Below are positions 1 to 9,906 of a stretch of 45,428 nt of DNA, in pieces. A program made the position numbers and the translations under genes. The stretch spans positions 1 to 45,428 of the forward strand of contig JAGPMK010000009.1 of NCBI GenBank assembly GCA_018052995.1. Direction: 5' to 3'. The notes under the pieces are model-generated. The model made no database searches and was not told where the DNA came from. It saw only the letters and a list, made by a program, of their open reading frames with translations. Each line of letters opens with the position of its first letter. Within the stretch, counting starts at the first letter, position 1. This stretch comes from Syntrophorhabdales bacterium (GTDB taxonomy: Bacteria > Desulfobacterota > Syntrophorhabdia > Syntrophorhabdales > Syntrophorhabdaceae).

Positions 1-1
1 A

Positions 2-118
2 GGTATAATCATAAAAAAGGCAAGAACAGGCGAGTTAGGTGATGGAAAGATATTTACCTATCCTGTGGAGAAGGCAATAAGGATCGGCTCAGGACAGCAG
101 GGCGAGGATGCTCTATAA
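2..118 (+). CDS. Nitrogen regulatory protein P-II, C-terminal end (partial)
   Basis: The window opens inside this gene; 38 codons remain before a TAA stop. The peptide carries the P-II C-terminal signature (TGELGDGKIF followed by YPVEKAIRIGSGQQGEDAL). P-II proteins are trimeric sensors of 2-oxoglutarate, ATP/ADP and, through uridylylation in many bacteria, glutamine. They control ammonium transporters and nitrogen-assimilation enzymes. The stop lies 16 bases before the first glutamate synthase gene, so co-transcription with it is likely. The fragment is too short to tell GlnB from GlnK. The T-loop and everything upstream lie outside the window. Confidence 0.88.
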   Translation, partial: GIIIKKARTGELGDGKIFTYPVEKAIRIGSGQQGEDAL

Positions 119-134
119 ATGAAAGGAATAAAAG

Positions 135-1292
135 ATGTGTAGGCTTTCTGCTATAACGTCTACGAATTTTGTGTCCCCTATGGAGAATATCTATGCCCTC
201 GAAACAATGAAAGAGGGCCATGATGGCTCAGGCATGGGACTGATATTAAAGGATCTGGGAGGGGTATTTGAAGACTTAAAAGAATACCCTATCCTCTCAG
301 GTATTTGTAGCGAAAAAGGGAAGGCATTGTTAGATGATTATATGAAAGCCAAGGGGTTCAAATTAATCCATGAATGGTCACCGGAGATAAAACCTGTTAA
401 AGGCCTTGTAAAAAGAGGTTATTATTTTGCAAGGGTATATGATTATCCTGACCTTTACCAAGAAAAAGCCTTTGAGGAAAAAGAGGCTTTTCTTCTCTTG
501 ACAAGGATAATGCTCAGACAGATGGGAGAAGATGGTTCTTCGTTAATAGTATTCAGTTTCTATCCTGATATCCTCACATTAAAGGAAGTTGGAGACCCGA
601 TGGCTTTAGGAGAATTCTTTAATCTTGATAATGGAAAACTTATGGCAAAGATAATCCTTGCCCAGGGCAGACAGAACACAAACTATTCGATCAACCTTTA
701 TGCATGCCATCCCTTTTTTATCCAAGGGTTTGCCACTATGACAAACGGAGAAAACACTGCCTTCATCCCAATCAGGGACTACCTCATATCCCGTGGTTTT
801 ATTGGCTATATGGGTTATAACAGTGACAGTGAGGTCTTTACCCACATACTCCACTACACAGTAAATAGGCTTGGTTTTCCTTTTACTTATTATAAAGATG
901 TAATTACACCTCTAAAACTTGATGAGATAAATAATAGACCAGATAGAGCAGCCCTTCATCTCTTAAGGATGTCCCTAAGATATCTTGTAATTGACGGTCC
1001 AAACTGCATTATTGGGTTTATTCCAGATGGGACATGTTTTATGGTGCAGGATTCAAAAAAACTAAGACCCGGTGTTGTTGGCGGTGTCCCTGGTAAATAT
1101 TGTTTAATGTCTGAGGTATGTGGTGTAGATAGGGTTATTCCAGAAAGGGACAGGACAAAAGATGCGTACCCAATGAAATATCATATGGTTGTAATCCCCC
1201 CTGGCGCATCTGAAATGCTTATCTGGAATCAGCTTAAGGCTGATTTTATCTGGGAAAAACAAATATGTAAAATGGAAGGTTGCCAGTGTTAG
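135..1292 (+). CDS. Glutamate synthase, class II glutamine amidotransferase subunit
   Basis: A 385-residue stand-alone version of the N-terminal domain of the glutamate synthase large subunit. It starts MCRLSAITS, so removal of Met exposes the catalytic N-terminal Cys of an Ntn hydrolase. This domain releases ammonia from glutamine for the FMN subunit. ATG 135 has a GAAAGGA ribosome site just upstream. The chain carries GATase II-like stretches (MKEGHDGSGMGL near residue 25). It overlaps the next gene by a few bases, which suggests translational coupling. Splitting the large subunit into separate amidotransferase, FMN and GXGXG proteins is typical of archaeal-type glutamate synthases found in anaerobic bacteria. 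Confidence 0.88.
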   Translation: MCRLSAITSTNFVSPMENIYALETMKEGHDGSGMGLILKDLGGVFEDLKEYPILSGICSEKGKALLDDYMKAKGFKLIHEWSPEIKPVKGLVKRGYYFARVYDYPDLYQEKAFEEKEAFLLLTRIMLRQMGEDGSSLIVFSFYPDILTLKEVGDPMALGEFFNLDNGKLMAKIILAQGRQNTNYSINLYACHPFFIQGFATMTNGENTAFIPIRDYLISRGFIGYMGYNSDSEVFTHILHYTVNRLGFPFTYYKDVITPLKLDEINNRPDRAALHLLRMSLRYLVIDGPNCIIGFIPDGTCFMVQDSKKLRPGVVGGVPGKYCLMSEVCGVDRVIPERDRTKDAYPMKYHMVVIPPGASEMLIWNQLKADFIWEKQICKMEGCQC

Positions 1293-2953
1293 TTTCAGAG
1301 GATTCAGGGATTAAATCTGACCAGGTAATCACCACCAAGGATCTACCCTATATCATTAAATGGAGAGAGGATAGATGCAAGAGGTGTGGTCGATGCACAT
1401 CTGTCTGTCCTATGGCTGCTATCAAACCTTCTGTAAAAATGATAAGGACCATTGAATCAGAAGGTCTTCTTCCTACACCAAAGGTAAAAATGAAGGCAAT
1501 CCATATGATTGAACAGGTAAAAGACATAGAACACTACTGCACAGGATGCTCAATCTGTCAGATGGTCTGTCCTAATGAAGCTATAGAACCAGAATACAAC
1601 CAACAAAATAGATTCATCCATTTTAAAAATACAGGCGGTGAACCTCAGAGAAGAGGTGGGAGAAGAAACGACCCGAACCCTTCAACCCTTGACAGGATAA
1701 AATTTACAAGGATTTCAATGCTCACAGACCCTGCCCTTGATGCACAAAGGCATGAGTTCAGGGTCAGGACATATCTCGGGAGGTTACTTCAGCCTGAAGA
1801 CCTTCCTATTATAAATATCAACGATAGACTTTCCATAGACAACAAAAGTGATGTTTTCATACCGCCACTCAAGGAGATTTTCCCTGTGATGATAGGTTCT
1901 ATGTCCATAGGAGCCCTATCCCCTCCTATGTGGGAAGGCCTTGCAATGGGCGTTACCTATCTAAATGAAGTAGAAGGCATACCTGTTATCATGTGCACAG
2001 GAGAAGGGGGTGTTCCACCAAGACTCCTCAAATCCCGTTACCTAAAGTATTTTGTCCTTCAAATAGCATCAGGTTATTTTGGCTGGGATGAGATCATCCA
2101 TTCTCTACCCGATATGGTAGAAGACCCTGCTGCCATAGAGATTAAGTATGGCCAGGGTGCAAAGCCAGGTGATGGCGGGCTACTTATGGCACAGAAGGTA
2201 ATAAAACTCATTTCAAAAATTAGAGGTGTCCCTGAAGGGGTTGACCTTGCCTCTCCCCCTACACACCAGACAAAATACTCTATAGAAGAGGCTGTGGCAA
2301 AGATGATACAGTCAATGTCCATGGCATTTGGATTCAGAATCCCTGTATACCCAAAGATATCGGGGACAAAGACTGCAACAGCAGTCCTTAATAACCTTGT
2401 CAGAAACCCTTATGCAGCAGCTCTTGCCATAGATGGTGAAGATGGAGGCACTGGCGCTGCATATAATGTATCCCTTGATAGGATGGGTCATCCTATTGCA
2501 TCCAATATCAGGGACTGCTATCTCGAACTTGTAAGGCAGGGCAGGCAAAACGAACTGCCTCTCATTGCAGGAGGTGGTGTTGGAAAAAAAGGAAATCTCG
2601 CTGCTAATACTGCAGCCCTTATTATGCTCGGTGCCTCTGCTGTCCAGGTGGGAAAATATATCATGCAGGCAACAGCAGGTTGTCTTGGTGATGAGCTAAA
2701 TAGGTGTAATATATGTAATACAGGTAGATGTCCCAGGGGAATAGCAACGCAAGACCCAAAACTTTACAGGAGGCTCGATTCTGAAAAGGTTGCAGAGCGT
2801 CTTGTTGATATATTCCGTAGCTGCGAGACAGAATTAAAAAAGATATTTGCACCTATGGGGAGAAGCACAGAATTACCTATTGGCATGTCAGATGCAATAG
2901 GGGTTGATGATAGAGATATTGCAGAAAGGTTAAATATAAGCTATGTATGCTAA
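1286..2953 (+). CDS. gltB: Glutamate synthase FMN-binding subunit with N-terminal ferredoxin domains
   Basis: About 555 residues. Two 4Fe-4S motifs sit at about residues 32-45 (CKRCGRCTSVCP) and 86-98 (CTGCSICQMVCP). They are followed by the FMN barrel of glutamate synthase, with KYGQGAKPGDGG, DGEDGGTGAAYN and GGGVGKKGNLAANTAALIML, and a late Cys cluster (CNICNTGRCPRGIATQDP). It makes glutamate from 2-oxoglutarate and ammonia. The longest frame begins at a TTG (1280) directly abutting GGAAGG. GTG 1286 has that same site six bases upstream, so I take GTG as the start. It overlaps the amidotransferase gene before it and the GXGXG gene after it. The ferredoxin domains leave the electron donor (ferredoxin or NADPH through the next subunit) open. 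Confidence 0.9.
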   Translation: MLVSEDSGIKSDQVITTKDLPYIIKWREDRCKRCGRCTSVCPMAAIKPSVKMIRTIESEGLLPTPKVKMKAIHMIEQVKDIEHYCTGCSICQMVCPNEAIEPEYNQQNRFIHFKNTGGEPQRRGGRRNDPNPSTLDRIKFTRISMLTDPALDAQRHEFRVRTYLGRLLQPEDLPIININDRLSIDNKSDVFIPPLKEIFPVMIGSMSIGALSPPMWEGLAMGVTYLNEVEGIPVIMCTGEGGVPPRLLKSRYLKYFVLQIASGYFGWDEIIHSLPDMVEDPAAIEIKYGQGAKPGDGGLLMAQKVIKLISKIRGVPEGVDLASPPTHQTKYSIEEAVAKMIQSMSMAFGFRIPVYPKISGTKTATAVLNNLVRNPYAAALAIDGEDGGTGAAYNVSLDRMGHPIASNIRDCYLELVRQGRQNELPLIAGGGVGKKGNLAANTAALIMLGASAVQVGKYIMQATAGCLGDELNRCNICNTGRCPRGIATQDPKLYRRLDSEKVAERLVDIFRSCETELKKIFAPMGRSTELPIGMSDAIGVDDRDIAERLNISYVC

Positions 2954-5330
2954 ACGACTTGAGCTCATACCTGAGAATATATATCCCATTGAATGGATAG
3001 ATGAAGAAACGGCTATTATAAAAGGTACTACTGGTAGGAATCGTGTATCTTCGAAGGTTCTGGAGGAATATATTCAACAGGCAGCCCAGGATGGCGCAAG
3101 GGTGATAAATATATATGCTGACGGACAGCATGGCATAGGGGGAAGGATCTGGCAAAAAAGAGGGCCTGTAAAGATAATTGTAAATGGGCCTGTTGGCCAG
3201 AGGTGTGGTTCAATGGGGACATTTGGAACTGAGATCATTGTTCATGGATCAGCATCAGATGATGTGGGATGGCTTAACTGCGGGGCAAAAATAACTATTT
3301 TAGGTGATGTGACTAACGGTGCATTTAATGCAGCTGCCCAGGGTATCCTCTATGTCCAAGGTAGTGGAGGTGCAAGATGTGACACCCTGACAAAACATAA
3401 CCCGAGGTTTGACCCGCCTCAGTCCTGGTATTTAAGGGATGTAGGGGACAGCTTTGCTGAATTCAAGGCTGGTGGCATATCAGTGGTATGCGGGGTAAAC
3501 CCCAGAGACCCTGATAATGTCCTTGGTTACAGACCCTGTGTAGGAATGGTAGGCGGAATAATATACTTCAAGGGGAGAATACAAGGATTCAGCGAAAAGG
3601 ATGTAAGGCTCCTTCATATAAATCAAGATGACTGGGAATGGCTAAAAGGAAATATGATGCCATTTCTTTCTGCCATAGATAGGTTATCTCTATACCATGA
3701 ACTGACATCAAATCCAGATGAATGGAAAAAACTCATTCCATATACACCAGAAGAGAGAAGATCCCAAAAAAAAGCATCCATACCAATCTCTGATTTTCGT
3801 AAAAAAGGTTGGGAGAAAGAAGTAGGAGAAGGAGGTATCTTCGCAGACTATATTGAACATGATAGATGGTCAGTAATCCCTTATATCGCAACAGGTGATT
3901 TAAGACGTTCAAGGCCTGTTTGGTCAAATGAAAAATATGAACCGCCGTGTGCCTATGTATGTCCTACCCATATCCCAACTCATAAAAGGACGCGACTCAT
4001 AAGAGAGGGAAAGATTAGTGAGGCACTTGAGATGATGCTGCAGTATTCGCCCATACCAGAGACTGTATGTGGAGGGATATGTCCTAATCTCTGCATTGAT
4101 GCATGCACAAGGGCAAGGCATGACAGAGCAATAAGGGTGGACAGGCTTGTAAAGATAGATTCAGAGATATCACCTCAAAAACCTATTGGAAAATCAGGAA
4201 AAAAGGTAGCGGTAATAGGCAGTGGACCAGCAGGGATTGCTGTTTCATGGCAGCTTGTTTTAAAAGGACATGAAATCCATCTCTACGAAGCATCAGAGAG
4301 ATTGGGTGGCAAGATAGAGAGGTGTATACCAGAGGAAAGACTTCCTCGTGATATTTTAAACAAAGAGATAGAGCGTTTTAAAGAGATAGGTATTCATTTA
4401 CATCTAAATACAAAGGTTGACAAGGAAATCTTTGAAGATATCTATAAAAAAAATGACGTAGTGGTCGTAGCGTGCGGCGCCCATAAACCAAGGAGACTTG
4501 ATTTTCCAGGCTCTGACCATGCAATCACTGCTTATGATTTTTTAAGAATGATAAATGAAGGAAAAAAACCAAACCTGACAGGCAAAAAGGTCTTGATTAT
4601 AGGTGCTGGTAATGTTGGTATGGATGTGGCATCAGAGGCATATATATACGGTGCAGAGTCAGTTACTGCCATAGACATACAGAGGCCTGCCGCATTTGGC
4701 AAGGAGCTTGAGATCGCAAGAAAAAAGGGTGTCAAGATTATCTGGCCAAAATCCATAGAACGCTATGATAAAGATAGTTGTAAGGTATTTTTTAAAGATA
4801 ATACATCAATAGCAGCCCATTTAGTAATAATTGCCATAGGAGATATGCCTTTAATAGACTTTGTCCCAATCTCTATTCATTCAGAAAAAGGATGGATTAA
4901 GGTAGATGAATTCTATCAGACCTCTGACCCAAAGGTATATGCCATAGGCGATGTAACAGGTCTTGGCCTTGTGACACACGCAATTGGTCATGGAAATATG
5001 GTGGCAGAGCATATTCATGCAAGACTAATGGCAAAACCATATTCATATACAAAAAAGGATGTCATCCCATACAGGAGGATAAAAACAGAATATTATGACT
5101 TTTGCGTCGATGGAGATAAAGACCCGGGAAAAGAGGCAGAAAGGTGTCTCTCATGTGGCACATGCAGGGATTGCCATATATGCGAGATAACATGTCACTT
5201 TGGCGCAATAAAAAGGACTGCATACGATGATGGAACATATGAATATGTTGTAGATGATGAAAGATGTATTGGCTGCGGTTTCTGTGCTGGTGTTTGCCCC
5301 TGTGGCGTTTGGGAGATGGAGGAGTTTTGA
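2943..5330 (+). CDS. Glutamate synthase GXGXG domain fused to GltD-like flavoprotein and C-terminal ferredoxin
   Basis: A 795-residue fusion. Residues 1 to about 250 form the GXGXG beta-helix of the large subunit (repeats such as GPVGQRCGSMGTFG and ILGDVTNGAFNAAAQG). A Cys-rich GltD-type cluster follows at about 335-405 (CAYVCPTHIPTHKR, CGGICPNLCIDAC). FAD (VAVIGSGPAG, about 420) and NAD(P) (VLIIGAGNVG, about 548) Rossmann motifs come next, then AIGDVTGLGLVTHAIGHG. The C-terminus adds two iron-sulfur motifs from about 733 (CLSCGTCRDCHIC; CIGCGFCAGVCP). It should pass electrons to the FMN subunit. The start overlaps the previous gene by 11 bases. Family and role are secure; the preferred electron donor is not. 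Confidence 0.9.
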   Translation: MYAKRLELIPENIYPIEWIDEETAIIKGTTGRNRVSSKVLEEYIQQAAQDGARVINIYADGQHGIGGRIWQKRGPVKIIVNGPVGQRCGSMGTFGTEIIVHGSASDDVGWLNCGAKITILGDVTNGAFNAAAQGILYVQGSGGARCDTLTKHNPRFDPPQSWYLRDVGDSFAEFKAGGISVVCGVNPRDPDNVLGYRPCVGMVGGIIYFKGRIQGFSEKDVRLLHINQDDWEWLKGNMMPFLSAIDRLSLYHELTSNPDEWKKLIPYTPEERRSQKKASIPISDFRKKGWEKEVGEGGIFADYIEHDRWSVIPYIATGDLRRSRPVWSNEKYEPPCAYVCPTHIPTHKRTRLIREGKISEALEMMLQYSPIPETVCGGICPNLCIDACTRARHDRAIRVDRLVKIDSEISPQKPIGKSGKKVAVIGSGPAGIAVSWQLVLKGHEIHLYEASERLGGKIERCIPEERLPRDILNKEIERFKEIGIHLHLNTKVDKEIFEDIYKKNDVVVVACGAHKPRRLDFPGSDHAITAYDFLRMINEGKKPNLTGKKVLIIGAGNVGMDVASEAYIYGAESVTAIDIQRPAAFGKELEIARKKGVKIIWPKSIERYDKDSCKVFFKDNTSIAAHLVIIAIGDMPLIDFVPISIHSEKGWIKVDEFYQTSDPKVYAIGDVTGLGLVTHAIGHGNMVAEHIHARLMAKPYSYTKKDVIPYRRIKTEYYDFCVDGDKDPGKEAERCLSCGTCRDCHICEITCHFGAIKRTAYDDGTYEYVVDDERCIGCGFCAGVCPCGVWEMEEF

Positions 5331-5453
5331 AATAGGTAGCAATATTCTTATTCTGCCTTTAGCAGTGATCGCCAGGTATTAAGTTTATGATTTACAAAAT
5401 CACATAAAATTTGATTAATTATAACGCTGAAAATTAGTTAAGGATTAAAAAAG
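5331..5453 (+). other. Intergenic spacer between glutamate synthase and carA
   Basis: A 123-base AT-rich gap. A six-pair stem (TGATTT, loop ACA, AAATCA) lies near 5388-5402 without a T-run. AATTATAACG downstream could hold a weak -10, but no good -35 sits at the right distance. AAGGA about nine bases before the GTG start is the carA ribosome site. Whether carA has its own promoter cannot be settled from this. Confidence 0.35.
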
Positions 5454-6623
5454 GTGGGACAAAAAAAGACAATGCTTGCCCTCTCTGATGGAACAGTGTT
5501 TGAGGGATATTCCTTTGGAGCTGAGGGAGAGATATTAGGTGAGGTGGTGTTTAATACATCCCTGACAGGTTATCAGGAGATACTCTATGACCCATCCTAT
5601 AAAGGTCAGATTGTGACTATGACATATACTCAGATTGGAAATTATGGGATAAACAATGAGGATGTGGAATCAAGAAAACCCTGGGTGGAGGGATTTATTG
5701 TAAAAGAACCATGTTCATATCCCAGCAACTGGCGTGCAATGTATACCCTTGATAGCCATCTAAAAGAACATGGTATTGTAGGTATCTATGGTATAGATAC
5801 AAGGGCACTAACAAAGCATATAAGGGAGGTAGGGGCAATAAATGGTATTATCTCTACTGTTGATTTGGATCCATTTAGATTGGTGAAAAAGGCTAAGTCG
5901 CATCCATCGATGGCAGGTCTTAACCTTGTGGATTATGTGACATGCGATAAACCTTATATATGGAATGAGGGATTATGGGAAATCGAAAAGGGTTATTCAA
6001 AACCCCTTGAATCAGAAAAAAAATTCAATGTGGTAGTCTATGACTTTGGCGTAAAGTATAACATTCTGAGGAATCTCGTAGGCATCGGATGTAATATTAC
6101 TGTTGTACCTGCCCATACCCCTTATTCAGATGTCTTGAATTTAAACCCTGATGGCATTGTCCTTTCTAATGGTCCGGGGGATCCTGAGCCTGTAAAATAT
6201 GCCATAGAAAATATCAGACACCTCATAGAAAAAAAGCCCATATTTGGGATCTGCCTTGGCCATCAACTCTTAGCTCTTGCCTTAGGTGGAAAGACATACA
6301 AACTAAAATTTGGTCATAGAGGTGGCAACCAGCCTGTGATGGATCTGAGGACAAAAAAGGTTGAGATAACCTCTCAAAATCACGGCTTTGCAGTAGATAT
6401 GGATAGCTTGAAAGATATAGCGGTTATAACCCATATAAATCTCAATGATAAGACCGTAGAAGGCATTGCCCACAGAGAACTCCCTGTGTTCTCTGTGCAA
6501 TATCACCCCGAGGCATCCCCGGGACCCCACGATGCAAATTATCTGTATCAATTATTCATAGAGATCATGCATGACCACAAAAGCCCACTAACTAAGAGGG
6601 TAGATGATGCCAAAAAGAGATGA
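5454..6623 (+). CDS. carA: Carbamoyl-phosphate synthase small (glutaminase) subunit
   Basis: 389 residues, normal length. The N-terminal CarA domain ([31 protein letters not shown]) is followed by a class I amidotransferase. The catalytic Cys is in GICLGHQ (about residue 267) and the His/Glu in [12 protein letters not shown] (about 348). It hydrolyses glutamine and channels ammonia to CarB for carbamoyl phosphate, feeding arginine and pyrimidine synthesis. The start is GTG 5454 with AAGGA about nine bases upstream. ATG 5472 is a weaker alternative because its purine stretch is farther away. The end overlaps carB by 20 bases. Confidence 0.95.
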   Translation: MGQKKTMLALSDGTVFEGYSFGAEGEILGEVVFNTSLTGYQEILYDPSYKGQIVTMTYTQIGNYGINNEDVESRKPWVEGFIVKEPCSYPSNWRAMYTLDSHLKEHGIVGIYGIDTRALTKHIREVGAINGIISTVDLDPFRLVKKAKSHPSMAGLNLVDYVTCDKPYIWNEGLWEIEKGYSKPLESEKKFNVVVYDFGVKYNILRNLVGIGCNITVVPAHTPYSDVLNLNPDGIVLSNGPGDPEPVKYAIENIRHLIEKKPIFGICLGHQLLALALGGKTYKLKFGHRGGNQPVMDLRTKKVEITSQNHGFAVDMDSLKDIAVITHINLNDKTVEGIAHRELPVFSVQYHPEASPGPHDANYLYQLFIEIMHDHKSPLTKRVDDAKKR

Positions 6624-9600
6624 TATAAAAAGCGTTCTCATTATAGGGTCAGGGCCTATCATCATAGGCCAGGCATGCGAGTTTGACTATTCTGGTGCCC
6701 AGGCATGTAAGGCGTTAAAAGAAGAGGGATACAGAGTAATACTTATCAATTCAAATCCTGCAACAATCATGACAGACCCTGAGCTGGCAGATGCAACATA
6801 CATTGAGCCCATCACACCATATTTCGTTGAAAGGATTATAGATAAAGAGAGACCTCATGCCCTTCTTCCCACATTGGGAGGTCAGACTGCCTTAAATGTG
6901 TCTCTTAAGGTAGCTGAGGATGGGTATCTGGAAAGATACGGCGTTGAGATGATAGGGGCAAATGTGGAGGCTATAAAAAAGGCGGAAGATAGAAACCTCT
7001 TTAAAGGGGCAATGAAAAAGATAGGGCTTCTTGTACCTGAAAGTGGATATGCCAAATCAGTCTCAGAGGCAATGGAGATAGCGGAACATATAAGCTATCC
7101 CCTTATTATAAGACCATCTTTTACATTAGGGGGCACAGGAGGAAACATTGCCTACAATAGAATAGAGTTTGAAAGATATACCCAGTATGGCCTTGATGCA
7201 AGCCCCTATCATGAGATACTTATTGAGGAATCTGTAATAGGATGGAAAGAATTCGAACTCGAGGTCATGAGGGATAAAAAGGATAATGTGGTCATCATAT
7301 GTTCCATAGAGAATCTTGACCCTATGGGTATCCATACTGGGGATTCTATAACCGTTGCCCCTGTCCAGACCCTGACAGATAAAGAGTATCAGATAATGAG
7401 GGATGGGGCAATCAAGGTAATAAGGGAGATAGGCGTAGATACAGGTGGGTCAAATATCCAGTTTGCCATAAACCCCATAAATGGAAAGATGTATGTTATC
7501 GAGATGAATCCGAGGGTTTCAAGGTCCTCTGCCCTTGCAAGTAAGGCTACAGGATTTCCCATTGCAAAGATAGCAGCAAAGCTCGCTGTAGGATATACCC
7601 TTGACGAGATACCAAATGATATAACGAAGAAGACCCCTGCCTCATTTGAACCTACAATAGACTATGTTGTTGTAAAGATCCCTAGATTTGCCTTTGAAAA
7701 GTTCCCTGAGTCAGACCAGACCCTCACAACACAGATGAAGTCTGTGGGGGAGGCAATGGCTATAGGTAGAACCTTTAAAGAAGCACTACAAAAGGCAATA
7801 AGATCCCTTGAGATAGATGAGTATGGACTTACTAAAAAAAGCTTTATGAGAGAAAATATTTCAATGAATTTGATAATTGAAAAATTAAGAACTCCAAATT
7901 CGGAAAGGCTCTGGTATATTGTAGAAGCATTAAAAAACAAAATAACTGTTGATGAGATTTATGAATATACAAAAATAGATTTGTGGTTCTTAAATAATAT
8001 TAAAGAGATTGTAGATTTTGAAAAACACATTAAGGGGTATCAATTCCTCAACGATACCTCTTTATTAAGATTTTCTAAAGAACTTGGCTTTTCAGATAAA
8101 TTCCTTGCCGGAATAATAAACTCTGAAGAAAAAGATATAAGAGAGGCAAGGAAAAAGGCAGGTATAGCGCCTGTCTACAAGACAGTAGATACATGTGCAG
8201 CAGAGTTTCCGGCGTATACACCTTATCTATATTCAACCTATGAAAAACCATTCTATCTTGCTAATGATAAAAATAATTCCATCGAAACCATCCTTGAGTG
8301 CGAATCAAGCCCAACAAATAGAAAAAAGATAATGATTCTCGGCAGTGGGCCCAACAGGATTGGCCAGGGAATAGAGTTTGATTATTGCTGTGTCCATGCT
8401 GCCCTTGCATTAAAAGGGGAGGGATTTGAGACCATAATGGTCAACTGTAACCCTGAGACAGTGTCTACAGATTACGACACATCTGATAGACTATATTTTG
8501 AACCACTGACATTCGAAGATGTGATGTCCATTGTAGAAAAGGAAAGACCATATGGGATTATCGTTCAGTTTGGAGGTCAAACCCCATTAAAGCTTGCAGT
8601 CCCTTTGGCTCAGGAAGGGGTTAATATATTGGGGACCTCTCCTGATTCTATAGACAGGGCTGAAGACAGACAAAGATTTGATGAACTCTTGACAGGATTG
8701 AACCTTAGAAGGCCTGAAAGTGGGACAGCAAGGACGCCTGAGGAGGCACTGGGTGTGGCAAAGGCTATCGGCTATCCTGTGATGGTAAGGCCATCTTATG
8801 TCCTCGGTGGTAGGGCAATGGAGATAGTCTATGATGAGGAAAGCCTTGTGTCATATATGAAGAAGGCAGTAGAGGCATCTCCTGAGCATCCGGTCCTCAT
8901 TGATAGATTTCTTGAGAATGCCATTGAGGTGGATGTAGATGCTATAAGCGATGGCGATGATGTGGTAATTGGAGGCATCATGGAGCATATAGAAGAGGCG
9001 GGCATCCATTCAGGTGATTCAGCATGCTCTATACCTCCCTACTCCCTATCTCAAGACATAATATATGAGATAAAAAGACAGACTATCCTCCTTGCAAAAG
9101 AATTAAATGTGGTAGGGCTTATGAACTGTCAGTATGCCGTAAAAGGTGGTGATATCTATATCCTTGAGGTAAACCCAAGGGCATCAAGGACCGTGCCTTT
9201 TGTAAGTAAGGCTACAGGCAGACCATTGGCCAAGATTGCTGCAAGACTTATGGTAGGGAAAAAACTAAAGGACATGGGACCCATAGGAGAGATAATCCCT
9301 GCCTACACATCAGTAAAAGAGGCTGTGTTCTCTTTTATAAAATTCCCAGGGGTGGATACAATTCTGGGGCCTGAGATGAAATCTACCGGCGAGGTTATGG
9401 GCACTGATTGTGATTTTGGAAGGGCATTTGCAAAATCCCAGCTTGCAGCCGGTTATACACTCCCCACAAGAGGTACAGTGTTTATAAGCGTAAGCGATGA
9501 TGACAAACCCCACGTATTGCCAGCAGTAAAGATACTGGCGGGGTGCTGTTTAAATATTATGGCAACCAAAGGGACTGCAAGGTTTTTAAATGAAAACAGC

Positions 9601-9906
9601 ATCAATGCCCAGACAATCAAAAAGATGACAGAGGGTAGGCCCAATGTGGTTGACAGGATTAAAAATAACGAGATAGCAATGATTATAAACATCCCTAAAG
9701 GGGCAAAATCAGTAAAGGAATCATATTATATAAGAAAGGCAGCACTTGTATATAATATCCCTTATTTTACCACCATAGCAGGTGCAAGGGCAGTAGCTAA
9801 TGCAATCTCAACCCTTATGGGCGAAGAGCTTCATGTAACAGCCCTTCAGGAACACTATACTTTAAATAAAATATGTAACAGCATAGGGGTAAAATATGAC
9901 AGATAG
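6604..9906 (+). CDS. carB: Carbamoyl-phosphate synthase large subunit
   Basis: 1100 residues in one chain, slightly longer than the usual 1060-1075. The two homologous ATP-grasp halves are both visible: N-half [17 protein letters not shown] and [18 protein letters not shown]-half [17 protein letters not shown] and [17 protein letters not shown]. The last 150 residues or so form the MGS-like allosteric domain. It makes carbamoyl phosphate from bicarbonate, ATP and CarA-derived ammonia. The start ATGATG sits within the carA end behind AAGAGGG. The linker coded around 7840-8100 is more AT-rich and Lys/Asn-rich than its surroundings, consistent with a less constrained oligomerisation region. Confidence 0.96.
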   Translation: MMPKRDDIKSVLIIGSGPIIIGQACEFDYSGAQACKALKEEGYRVILINSNPATIMTDPELADATYIEPITPYFVERIIDKERPHALLPTLGGQTALNVSLKVAEDGYLERYGVEMIGANVEAIKKAEDRNLFKGAMKKIGLLVPESGYAKSVSEAMEIAEHISYPLIIRPSFTLGGTGGNIAYNRIEFERYTQYGLDASPYHEILIEESVIGWKEFELEVMRDKKDNVVIICSIENLDPMGIHTGDSITVAPVQTLTDKEYQIMRDGAIKVIREIGVDTGGSNIQFAINPINGKMYVIEMNPRVSRSSALASKATGFPIAKIAAKLAVGYTLDEIPNDITKKTPASFEPTIDYVVVKIPRFAFEKFPESDQTLTTQMKSVGEAMAIGRTFKEALQKAIRSLEIDEYGLTKKSFMRENISMNLIIEKLRTPNSERLWYIVEALKNKITVDEIYEYTKIDLWFLNNIKEIVDFEKHIKGYQFLNDTSLLRFSKELGFSDKFLAGIINSEEKDIREARKKAGIAPVYKTVDTCAAEFPAYTPYLYSTYEKPFYLANDKNNSIETILECESSPTNRKKIMILGSGPNRIGQGIEFDYCCVHAALALKGEGFETIMVNCNPETVSTDYDTSDRLYFEPLTFEDVMSIVEKERPYGIIVQFGGQTPLKLAVPLAQEGVNILGTSPDSIDRAEDRQRFDELLTGLNLRRPESGTARTPEEALGVAKAIGYPVMVRPSYVLGGRAMEIVYDEESLVSYMKKAVEASPEHPVLIDRFLENAIEVDVDAISDGDDVVIGGIMEHIEEAGIHSGDSACSIPPYSLSQDIIYEIKRQTILLAKELNVVGLMNCQYAVKGGDIYILEVNPRASRTVPFVSKATGRPLAKIAARLMVGKKLKDMGPIGEIIPAYTSVKEAVFSFIKFPGVDTILGPEMKSTGEVMGTDCDFGRAFAKSQLAAGYTLPTRGTVFISVSDDDKPHVLPAVKILAGCCLNIMATKGTARFLNENSINAQTIKKMTEGRPNVVDRIKNNEIAMIINIPKGAKSVKESYYIRKAALVYNIPYFTTIAGARAVANAISTLMGEELHVTALQEHYTLNKICNSIGVKYDR

